This document shows, piece by piece, positions 8,723-15,835 of a stretch of 64,000 nt of DNA. The DNA lies in assembly GCF_048269565.1 (NCBI RefSeq), contig NZ_JBLXIK010000004.1:124001-188000 (forward strand), given 5' to 3'. Below the pieces are notes generated by a model that was not told the DNA's origin, searched no databases, and saw nothing but the letters and a program-made list of their open reading frames with translations. A program made the translations under genes and the position numbers. Source of the stretch: Maricaulis sp048269565 (GTDB lineage: Bacteria > Pseudomonadota > Alphaproteobacteria > Caulobacterales > Maricaulaceae). Every line of letters starts with the position of its first letter. The stretch's first letter is position 1.

Positions 8723-9346
8723 TCACCTAGGTTCAGTTTGGGTGGAATCGTTCGCGCGGCCGCCTGTACCGGGACGGAGAATTGGGAGGAATATTTTCTC
8801 TGCGGCTTGGATGGCGTCGTTGATATCGCCGCTTATGGGGTCATCTTTCTCGCGAGCATAAAGTGTACGCCGAATGTCTTTCATGATTTCACGTATTTCA
8901 TCATCAGGCGGGTCGCCCGCGAAATCTACATAGTTCTGAGCGGCATTTGCGATTTTATTCCTGAGCACAAAAATTGTCTCATAATGATCGTGTGCCGCAG
9001 CCCCGAATAGTGCGCGCACCTTAGGTGCAGTGGTTCGCGCCTTGTCAAAGAAATCGCGTTGGGCGTCCAAGCGAGAGTAGACAGTTTTTGCCGCCCGTAG
9101 CTGAATGGGCTCCTTCAAATCCTCGACGGCCGAGCGAGAAAATGGGTTGCGTAGAAACTCGAAGACATCTTGCGCTTCGTAGAGATTCGACAAGGCCTCC
9201 TCGGCCACTTCCGATTTTCGAATAGCTGAACGCTCAATCCAAATCCGCGACACAGCTTGCCGAGCGATTAGAATTCCGACGCCGATTGCTACGGCGTTCG
9301 CAAAGGTAGCCCAAGCTTGCCAATCGATCTGGCACGCCCATTCCAT
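8723..9346 (-). CDS. Hypothetical protein with one N-terminal membrane segment
   Basis: I do not recognise this 207-residue protein. An N-terminal hydrophobic segment (about residues 11-32, rich in A, V, I and G) is followed by a soluble, charged, mostly helical region with many E, D, R and K residues. It has the look of a small anchored protein with a cytoplasmic helical tail. The DNA is clearly more AT-rich than its neighbours and uses codons such as ATA, TTT and AAA more freely, suggesting recent acquisition. It sits 12 bp after the MoxR-like gene, but the composition change argues that it is not an old part of that operon. Confidence 0.6.
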   Translation of the reverse strand: MEWACQIDWQAWATFANAVAIGVGILIARQAVSRIWIERSAIRKSEVAEEALSNLYEAQDVFEFLRNPFSRSAVEDLKEPIQLRAAKTVYSRLDAQRDFFDKARTTAPKVRALFGAAAHDHYETIFVLRNKIANAAQNYVDFAGDPPDDEIREIMKDIRRTLYAREKDDPISGDINDAIQAAEKIFLPILRPGTGGRANDSTQTEPR

Positions 9347-9358
9347 GACCTTCTCCTC

Positions 9359-10246
9359 TTACGCCGCGCCCGGTCCGCCGCCAGGCCCGCGCCCCGGGCC
9401 ACCGGCCGGCCCGCGCCGGGCCATGAAGGCCAGTTTCTCGAACAGCATCACGTCCTGCTCATTCTTCAGCAGGGCGCCGTGCAGTGGCGGGATCAGCTTG
9501 CGCGGGTCCTGTTCGCTCAGCACGGCCGGGTCGATATCCTCGATCAGGAGGAGTTTGAGCCAGTCGAGCAATTCCGAGGTCGAGGGCTTTTTCTTGACGC
9601 CGGGGACCGAGCGGATCTCGTAGAACATCTTCAGCGCTTCAGCCAGCAGCCGGCTTTTCAGACCCGGGAAATGGACCTCGACAATGGCGCGCATCATCTC
9701 TTCGTCGGGGAAGGCGATGAAGTGGAAGAAACAGCGGCGCAGGAAAGCGTCGGGCAATTCCTTCTCATTGTTCGAGGTGATGATGACGACGGGACGCTCG
9801 GCGGCCTTGATGGTCTCGCCGGTCTCGTAGACGTGGAATTCCATCCGGTCGAGCTCCTGAAGGAGATCGTTGGGGAATTCGATATCGGCCTTGTCGATCT
9901 CGTCGATCAGCAGGACCGAGCGTTTCTCGGCCGTGAAGGCCTCCCACAGCTTGCCCTTGCGGATATAGTTGGAGATGTCGTGGACGCGCTCATCGCCGAG
10001 CTGGCTATCGCGCAGGCGCCCGACCGCATCATACTCATACAGGCCCTGGCGGGCCTTGGTGGTCGACTTGATGTGCCATTCCAGCAGCGGCATGCCCAAG
10101 GCATCCGCGACCTGGCGCGCCAGTTCGGTTTTTCCCGTGCCCGGCTCGCCCTTGACGAGAAGCGGACGCTCCAGAGCGATCGCGGCGTTAACCGCGGCGC
10201 TCAATTCGCTGTCAGCGACGTAACTGTCTGTACCTTGAAAACGCAT
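9359..10246 (-). CDS. MoxR-type AAA+ ATPase
   Basis: A 295-residue ATPase. Walker A is GEPGTGKT (residues 33-40), Walker B LLIDEID (112-118) and sensor 1 IITSNNEKELPDAFLRRC with the arginine finger region. The C-terminus is an unusual Gly-Pro-Arg tail (from about residue 278). MoxR ATPases act as chaperones for metal insertion or complex maturation together with VWA proteins. The expected VWA partner lies at 799-1974, displaced by a 7.4-kb block. The gene is divergent from the cupin gene across about 140 bp. The precise client is unknown. Confidence 0.9.
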   Translation of the reverse strand: MRFQGTDSYVADSELSAAVNAAIALERPLLVKGEPGTGKTELARQVADALGMPLLEWHIKSTTKARQGLYEYDAVGRLRDSQLGDERVHDISNYIRKGKLWEAFTAEKRSVLLIDEIDKADIEFPNDLLQELDRMEFHVYETGETIKAAERPVVIITSNNEKELPDAFLRRCFFHFIAFPDEEMMRAIVEVHFPGLKSRLLAEALKMFYEIRSVPGVKKKPSTSELLDWLKLLLIEDIDPAVLSEQDPRKLIPPLHGALLKNEQDVMLFEKLAFMARRGPAGGPGRGPGGGPGAA

Positions 10247-10326
10247 GCCACCGACTTAGCGCGATTGCGCAGCCGAGGGTAGGGGCGCGTTTCAGCTCCG
10301 CGAAAAGCGGTGGTTTCGATGTGGCA

Positions 10327-10348
10327 TTAACCATCCATAAAGCGAATC
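10327..10348 (+). promoter_or_regulatory. CtrA half-site TTAACCAT followed by GAATC
   Basis: TTAACCAT is followed after nine bases by AAAGCGAATC, which contains a GANTC (CcrM methylation) site. The same AAAGCGANTC string appears before fliL and flgB. The cupin ATG is 40 bp downstream. TTAACC is the downstream half of the CtrA consensus; only the half-site is present here, so control by CtrA is an inference. Confidence 0.45.
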
Positions 10349-10388
10349 CCCGCCGCATGGGCAGGCTATGCAATCAGGAGTGCGTTCC

Positions 10389-11102
10389 ATGCCGATCGAG
10401 CTTACGCCAACCCGCAATTTCTACAGCTTCGACTGGAAGACCGGCAAGATCGCCGATTGCGATCCCAACTTCCCGACGACGCTGCATGCCTGGGATGGTG
10501 AACCGCTTGATCTGCTGCAGCCGGAAACGGCCTTTTTCGGCTTCGTCCAGGACGGCGAGACCGTGATCGAGTGCGACTCCGGCCGCTTCACCCTGAAGCC
10601 GGGCATGTATTTCTCGGTCAATGACCAGGTGAAGATTTCCGGCGGCCGCGGCATTGTCATCGCCCGCGACCGCGCCCAGGGCTTTTTCATGCTCGGCGGT
10701 CCGGTCGAGGACAAGGGACGGCTGAAATATATCGATGGCTGCACCGACAGCCTGCTGATCCCGCCGGTGCGGATGGGCGATGCCTGTCTCAACCTGCTCT
10801 ATTTCCCGCCCGGCATTGACCAGACGCCGCACACGCATCCGTCAGACCGGATCGGCGTTGTCTTCTCGGGCCGCGGCGAATGCGAAACGCCGGAAGGCAT
10901 CATCCCGCTCGAGCCGGGCGTGATGTTCCGCATCCCGTTCGAGGGCAATCACAAATTCCGCACCTTCGACAGCGAGATGCGGGTGATCGCCTATCACCCC
11001 GACAGCGATTTCGGACCCCAGGACGAGGATCACCCGATGATCAACCGCACGATGGTTGATGGCGTCTCGGCCCGGCAGATCGACAAGATCCGTACCGCCT
11101 GA
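10389..11102 (+). CDS. Cupin domain protein
   Basis: A 237-residue protein with a C-terminal cupin barrel. The metal-ligand segment is HTHPSDRIGVVFSGRGE (H148 and H150) with a later histidine in FEGNHKF. The N-terminal half looks like a second, degenerate barrel (GRFTLKPGMYF). The start was chosen because AGGAG lies eight bases upstream. Function is unknown; bicupin proteins include isomerases, oxygenases and sugar-binding regulators. It converges with the NeuB-like gene with only five bases between stop codons, and its promoter resembles those of early flagellar genes. A role in glycan precursor supply for flagellin is possible but unproven. Confidence 0.7.
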   Translation: MPIELTPTRNFYSFDWKTGKIADCDPNFPTTLHAWDGEPLDLLQPETAFFGFVQDGETVIECDSGRFTLKPGMYFSVNDQVKISGGRGIVIARDRAQGFFMLGGPVEDKGRLKYIDGCTDSLLIPPVRMGDACLNLLYFPPGIDQTPHTHPSDRIGVVFSGRGECETPEGIIPLEPGVMFRIPFEGNHKFRTFDSEMRVIAYHPDSDFGPQDEDHPMINRTMVDGVSARQIDKIRTA

Positions 11103-11107
11103 TTTTG

Positions 11108-12013
11108 CTATTTGTATTGAGGACGCAGCCAGACGCCGTTGGCGGCCTCGGTCGGCAGTCCCGTGTCCGGATCATAGACGCCGCGGCGCAGATTATTGCG
11201 GCGATTGATCTCGCTCGCCGCCGGACGCTTTTCGCCATCGCCGAGCGCTGTTGCCAGCGCCGCCAGATCGCGGGCCAGGCCGGCAAACTCTTCCATCTCC
11301 ATCGCAAACGGATGGTCCGGGCCCAGTGTGGCGCGGTCGAAGGTGACGTGTTTCTCGATCACCGTCGCACCTAGCGCCGCTGCCGCGATCGGGGCGACAT
11401 GGCCCGGTGAATGATCCGACAGGCCGACCGGCAGGCCGAAGGTCTGCTTCAGCGTGGTGATGGCATTGAGATTGAGGTCTTCCCAGCTGGGCGGATAGCT
11501 CGCCGTGCATTGCAGCACGGTCAGATCGGCGCAGCCGGCCTCCTGCAGGGTTTCGATGGCGGTCGCCACTTCTTCCAGATAGCTCGCCCCGGTCGACATG
11601 ATGACGGCCTTGCTGGTGGCGGCGACCTTTTTGAGCAGCGGCGTGAAGGTGAGGTCGCCCGAGGCGATCTTGTAGCGTTTGACGCCGGTGGCCTCGAGCT
11701 TGTCGACGGCGTCCAGATCGAACGGCGTCGACATGAATTCGATGCCGTTATCGTCGCAGCAGGCCTTGAGCTCGGGCAACCAGTGATCGGGCAGGCCCTG
11801 ATTGGTGAAGGCAGCATAGCGCGGATTGTCGATCCATTGCCCGGTCGCGGCATCCCTCGCCTTGCGGGCGATCAGGCCTTCGCGGGTCAGCGACTGGAAT
11901 TTGGCGATATCGGCGCCGGCCTTCGCGCTGGCCTCGATATAGCGTTTGGCCTCATCAAGGCTGCCGCCATGATTGGAGCCGATCTCGGCGATCAGGGTGA
12001 TGGCGGCGCTCAT
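11108..12013 (-). CDS. NeuB-family nonulosonate synthase lacking a SAF domain
   Basis: A 301-residue TIM-barrel protein. The N-terminal LIAEIGSNHGGSLDEAK, the KFQS segment, FMSTPFD, YKIASGD, MSTGAS, LQCTASYP, GLSDHSPG and EKHVTFDR motifs are those of synthases that condense phosphoenolpyruvate with an N-acetylhexosamine to form sialic, legionaminic or pseudaminic acid. Family members usually have about 335-360 residues and end with an antifreeze-like SAF domain; here the protein ends soon after NNLRRGVYD, where SAF should start. It is the last gene of a six-gene unit and overlaps the upstream cytidylyltransferase gene by ATGA. A full-length paralogue lies at 24331-25416. The product is probably a nonulosonate, identity unknown. 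Confidence 0.82.
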   Translation of the reverse strand: MSAAITLIAEIGSNHGGSLDEAKRYIEASAKAGADIAKFQSLTREGLIARKARDAATGQWIDNPRYAAFTNQGLPDHWLPELKACCDDNGIEFMSTPFDLDAVDKLEATGVKRYKIASGDLTFTPLLKKVAATSKAVIMSTGASYLEEVATAIETLQEAGCADLTVLQCTASYPPSWEDLNLNAITTLKQTFGLPVGLSDHSPGHVAPIAAAALGATVIEKHVTFDRATLGPDHPFAMEMEEFAGLARDLAALATALGDGEKRPAASEINRRNNLRRGVYDPDTGLPTEAANGVWLRPQYK

Positions 12014-12738
12014 GATGCGAGTCCTTGTTGTTGCGGCTGCGCCAACGCCGTTTCCGTCAGCAGGGCACAGATATGGTCGATATCGGCGGGCCAGGCGCGA
12101 GCCTGGAGGCTGGAATGGATCATGCGGACAAATTCCAGCTCGTCGGCGGTATCGACCGAAAGGTCGAATTCCGGATGGTGCAGGTTGTCGGCAAAGCCGA
12201 CCGCAAGACAGCGATAGGCATCCGGGTTTTCGCGAATGCGGATCGTGACATGCTCGCGCTCGCGATCCGTTGTCGCGCGGTCGCTGTCGATCTGGCGCAG
12301 GACGCGCGTCTCGACGATCTCCGCGCGCAGCCCCTTGGGCAAATGCCCCGCTTGCGGCCTTGTATATTCGGCGCCATGGGCGCGGTGTTCGGCGACACAG
12401 CGGGCGATGACGCCGGGATCGCGAAACGGGCTGTCGGAAGTGATGCGCACCAGGGTGTCGGCCAGGCTCATATCCGCAGCAAGCACGAAGCGGCCGAGCA
12501 CATCGTGCTCGGAACCGCGACAGACACGAAGGCCCTCGCGCTGCGCCAGCTCGGCGATGACATCGTCGCGGCGCGCCGTTGTGGTGGCGATCACCAGCTC
12601 GTCGACGCCCTCGGTATGGCGCAGGCGGCGGCATTGATAGGCCAGCAGCGAGACATCATCGTGCAGCGGTTCGAGAATTTTGCCGGGCAGGCGGCGTGAG
12701 CCCATCCGGGCCTGGATGACGGCGACGGTCCGTTTCAT
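12010..12738 (-). CDS. SpsF-like cytidylyltransferase family protein
   Basis: A 242-residue protein with the nucleotidyltransferase signature VIQARMGSRRLPGKIL at the N-terminus, ATTTARRDD, and RITSDSPFRDP, which includes the metal-binding Asp. This is the SpsF/COG1861 group related to CMP-sialic acid synthetases, which activate nonulosonic acids as CMP-sugars. It overlaps both neighbours by ATGA, so the operon is translationally coupled. Together with the adjacent NeuB-like synthase it would supply an activated sugar acid to the FlmG-like transferase. A second member of the family is at 28389-29174. The exact sugar is unknown. Confidence 0.8.
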   Translation of the reverse strand: MKRTVAVIQARMGSRRLPGKILEPLHDDVSLLAYQCRRLRHTEGVDELVIATTTARRDDVIAELAQREGLRVCRGSEHDVLGRFVLAADMSLADTLVRITSDSPFRDPGVIARCVAEHRAHGAEYTRPQAGHLPKGLRAEIVETRVLRQIDSDRATTDREREHVTIRIRENPDAYRCLAVGFADNLHHPEFDLSVDTADELEFVRMIHSSLQARAWPADIDHICALLTETALAQPQQQGLAS

Positions 12739-13784
12739 GTGTCACCTTCCCCATCGAGCGGAATTTCAATGTCCTGCCAGGATCGCAGCATTCGTTTGGG
12801 AGAATAGGGCGGAAAGGTTGACGGGATATGGCCGGCAAGATGCTCCGGACCGGCCAGCATCCGCACCAGCAGGGCCGGGACATTCAGCCCCGCCAGCGTC
12901 ATCAGATAGCCAAAGCCCCACATGCGCGGATTGATCTCCAGCAGATAGGCCGGGGCGTCCGGAGATGGCCGTTTGAGTTCCACCGCTGCAAGGCCGTGCC
13001 AGGGGCCGGTGGCGCGCAGGATGGCGAGGCCCGCCTCGGTCAGGCCGGGGTCGACCACCGTCTCGCCGGCAATGGCGGCGCCGCCGCTGGGGGGATTGGT
13101 CTGCAGTTTGCGGTGCAGGGTCGAGACGATCAGCTCGCCGCAATTCCATAACGTGCCGATGGTGTAGATCGTCTCCGGCCCGCCAGGAATGAGCTGCTGC
13201 ACCAGGCTGGGCCCGTGCGCGGCGACGGTCTCGGGCCAGTCGCGCTTCAGCGTCGACATGTCAGCGGGGTAGCTGACACCGCGCGCGCCGCGCGAGCAGC
13301 GCGGCTTGAGTACGCAGGGAAAGCCGCCATCCCAGCGCTCCAGATCGGCGGCGCTGTCGGGTTGCAGGGTTTGCGGCACGGGCAGGCCGGCCTCGGCGAT
13401 GCGCGTCAGCAGCAGGCCCTTGTCGATCCCGAAGCGCAACACATCCGGGTCCGGTACCGGCACACGCAGGCCGTCTTTCGCCCATTCGCGCGCGACGGGG
13501 GCGAGGGCAGCGGCTTCGGCTTCCGAGCCGGGGATGACAATGTCGAGCCCGTGCGTGGCGCAGATTTCCCGCACGGCAGCGCGATAGGCCTCGCTATCGC
13601 TGGCGGCGGGTAGCAGCCTGGCTGCAACGCCGGGTTCAAACAGGCCGGCGGCGAGGGGATTGAGATCGGCGGCGACGATGTTCAATGCGCCGTCAGCGCC
13701 CTTGAGCGAACGGACTGTGCCTAGTCCGGGAGGCGCGCCGACGCCGGTGACGAGGACGCCGCGGCAGAGTTCATGCAGCTTCAT
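12735..13784 (-). CDS. ATP-grasp enzyme
   Basis: A 349-residue protein with an N-terminal Rossmann-like region (VLVTGVGAPPGLGTVRSL) and a C-terminal ATP-grasp fold: PCVLKPRCSRGARGV (ATP lysine), LVQQLIPGG, and YLLEINPRMWG carrying the Mg-binding Glu and Asn. Relatives (carbamoyl-phosphate synthase-like, PylC-like) join a carboxylate to an amine via an acyl-phosphate. Its place between a sulfotransferase gene and a CMP-sugar gene suggests that it adds an amino acid or similar acyl group to a sugar, but no substrate can be read from the sequence. It overlaps neighbours on both sides by four bases. Confidence 0.82.
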   Translation of the reverse strand: MKLHELCRGVLVTGVGAPPGLGTVRSLKGADGALNIVAADLNPLAAGLFEPGVAARLLPAASDSEAYRAAVREICATHGLDIVIPGSEAEAAALAPVAREWAKDGLRVPVPDPDVLRFGIDKGLLLTRIAEAGLPVPQTLQPDSAADLERWDGGFPCVLKPRCSRGARGVSYPADMSTLKRDWPETVAAHGPSLVQQLIPGGPETIYTIGTLWNCGELIVSTLHRKLQTNPPSGGAAIAGETVVDPGLTEAGLAILRATGPWHGLAAVELKRPSPDAPAYLLEINPRMWGFGYLMTLAGLNVPALLVRMLAGPEHLAGHIPSTFPPYSPKRMLRSWQDIEIPLDGEGDT

Positions 13785-14758
13785 GCCGGCCTCCAGATAT
13801 CGAGCGAACGGCCGAGCAGGGCTTCCAGCACCTCAATCTCCGGCGCGAAACGGGCGTCCAGCATGGCACGGGTGGCGGCGTCCATCGGCGGTACCTGCAC
13901 CGGTGCCGTGCCGGGTGGCGGATAGACGCCATCGGCGGTCGAGGCCGAGGAGACGCCGGTCACTGGCGCGACCAGTTCGGCGTGCAGCGCCTCGAAGCTT
14001 TCGTCGCTGCGGTGATCATAGGCACCTTCCAGAATGGGCAGCTTTGCGGCCGGAATGCCGCCGGTGTTGAAGCGTTGTTGCAGCGAGACCGGTGCGTCGG
14101 GATCAATCTCGAGGAAGTCGAAGATGCGCCGCATCGTGCCGGCCGCGTCCTGGTCGAGTTCGTTCTGGAGCAGGACCAGTGTGTGATCGAACCGGTCGAG
14201 CCAGGGTGCCAGCTTGCCGGCATAGCGGCCGGTATCGGTGTAGAGCCACTGAAAACCCCAATGGGCGGCCTTGCGTTCGGCCTCGAGCTCCAGCGTCCTG
14301 GCAAAGGAGAGGAATTCGGCATCGCGGCGGACATTCTGCAGATAGTGCGACCAGGCCCGGTCGACCGGGTTGCGCAGGATGGCGATGATCCGGGTTTGCG
14401 GTCCGCACAGCTCCAGTGCCTGCGGCGCGGCGATATCGGCATAGGACAGGTAATCGGGCGAGACATCGCCGGCACGGGCCTCATTGCGGCGCTCGGCAAA
14501 CAGCGCCTGGTAATCAGCGGCCGAGGCGGGCGCGTCGAAATGATAGAAGTCGGGCCAGTAGACCTCTCCCTTCCAGATGTCGGAGAAGAAGCGGCCTTCC
14601 TTGCGCGTCGGCGACAGGAAGATGTCCGGGTGCTGGCGCAGGTAGTGATAGAGCGAGGTCGTGCCGGATTTTGGTGCACCGATCACCAGAAAGTCCGGCC
14701 AGCCGGTCACGGCCGGCACTTCCGGGCGGGCGGTTTCGTCTGTGGGCACGTGACTCAC
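13781..14758 (-). CDS. Sulfotransferase domain protein
   Basis: A 325-residue protein. The N-terminal LVIGAPKSGTTSLYHYLRQHP (near residues 24-44) is the 5'-phosphosulfate loop that binds PAPS; the later ILRNPVDRAWSHYLQNV segment is the 3'-phosphate-binding motif with Arg and Ser. The family moves sulfate from PAPS to sugars or other hydroxyl acceptors. It is encoded inside the second nonulosonate/FlmG operon, overlapping the ATP-grasp gene by ATGA and following the PseG-like gene after about 60 bp. A sulfated flagellin or surface glycan is a reasonable inference. There is no signal peptide, so it acts in the cytoplasm. Confidence 0.85.
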   Translation of the reverse strand: MSHVPTDETARPEVPAVTGWPDFLVIGAPKSGTTSLYHYLRQHPDIFLSPTRKEGRFFSDIWKGEVYWPDFYHFDAPASAADYQALFAERRNEARAGDVSPDYLSYADIAAPQALELCGPQTRIIAILRNPVDRAWSHYLQNVRRDAEFLSFARTLELEAERKAAHWGFQWLYTDTGRYAGKLAPWLDRFDHTLVLLQNELDQDAAGTMRRIFDFLEIDPDAPVSLQQRFNTGGIPAAKLPILEGAYDHRSDESFEALHAELVAPVTGVSSASTADGVYPPPGTAPVQVPPMDAATRAMLDARFAPEIEVLEALLGRSLDIWRPA

Positions 14759-14818
14759 ACGGCTCTCCCTTATGCCGCCGGCGGGCGGGGCGTTGATCGT
14801 GCAAATACTGATCCTGAT

Positions 14819-15835
14819 TCAGGATGGCGGACCAGCAATTGCCGTTGAAAGACTTGCGTCCGGATGTTCCGGTGCGCGCGAAATCATGGCGCCGATGCGG
14901 GCGGCGACCCGTCTGGCGCCGTGCCCGTCGACTGTGGCCTGTCCGGCAGCGCTGAAGCTCTGTCGCTGTTCGGCCGCGTTGAGCAGGCCCGCCACTGTCT
15001 CCCGCACCCGGGTCTCGAACCCGCTTTCGGTCGGGTCGAGGCTGACCCCGAGACCGAGGGCCTGGTATTGCCGCGCGCGGTCCGACTGGTTGCCGGTGAT
15101 CGGCAGGGCAATGGCGGCCAGCCCGGTGGCGGCGGCTTCGTGCAGCGTGGTTCCCGCAGCCAGGATGGCGAGATCGGCAGCGCAAAGGGCATCGAGCAGC
15201 CCGGTGTCGGGCAAGGCCGTGGCGCGCGCTCCGGCGCGGCGGACATCAAGCTCGACAGGGGCAAGCTCTGGCATCCCCCTTAGCGCATCGAGCACCCGGT
15301 CCAGGATCGCGGTCTCGCTGCCGCCAAGCGAGATGAGCAGGCGTTTCACCTCTGGCTTGACGGCCCGGACCGGCAGGTCCGCATAGCCGGGGGAGAGCAG
15401 AAGATGCGCTGCGCCATCGCAAATGCCGGCGGTGTCATCGGCCGTATCGGCTGCGAAACGCTGGTGAATGACGATATCGGCTTCGGCGCCTGCGAGGTGA
15501 TTGCCCACCAGTGCCAGCCAGATGCCGGCCCTGCGCACGTGCCGGCACAGGGCCGGATCGGTCGCCTGCCAGTCGCCGATGAGGCCGTCGGCCCTGAGTG
15601 CGGCGAGCGCCGGCACGAGGCTGTCAGCCTCGACGGTGTCAGGGGCCATGGCGCTAATCTCGATCCTGGCGGCGAGTTCTGCCGGGATGGCATCTGGCGT
15701 CCGGCTCAGCCAGATGACCCGGTGTCCGGCGCCAACCAGGGCGTCGGCCAGGGCCGCACAGCGCATCACATGACCAAGGCCGAGCCGGGTATCGCCATCG
15801 GCGCGGATGGCCAGGCTGGCGGCCTGTCTGTTCAT
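14819..15835 (-). CDS. PseG-like UDP-sugar hydrolase / glycosyltransferase-like protein
   Basis: A 338-residue GT-B-type protein. The N-terminus AIRADGDTRLGLGHVMRCAALADAL matches the start of PseG, the enzyme that removes UDP from the 2,4-diacetamido-trideoxy-altropyranose intermediate in pseudaminic acid synthesis. LISLGGSE, ILAAGTTLHEAAATGLAAIALPITGNQSDRA and the C-terminal region are also in keeping. The start at ATG 15835 overlaps the FlmG-like stop codon by ATGA; a longer in-frame extension inside the neighbour was rejected. A closer PseG lies at 26150-27193, so this paralogue may act on a different UDP-sugar feeding the NeuB-like enzyme of this operon. Confidence 0.78.
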   Translation of the reverse strand: MNRQAASLAIRADGDTRLGLGHVMRCAALADALVGAGHRVIWLSRTPDAIPAELAARIEISAMAPDTVEADSLVPALAALRADGLIGDWQATDPALCRHVRRAGIWLALVGNHLAGAEADIVIHQRFAADTADDTAGICDGAAHLLLSPGYADLPVRAVKPEVKRLLISLGGSETAILDRVLDALRGMPELAPVELDVRRAGARATALPDTGLLDALCAADLAILAAGTTLHEAAATGLAAIALPITGNQSDRARQYQALGLGVSLDPTESGFETRVRETVAGLLNAAEQRQSFSAAGQATVDGHGARRVAARIGAMISRAPEHPDASLSTAIAGPPS

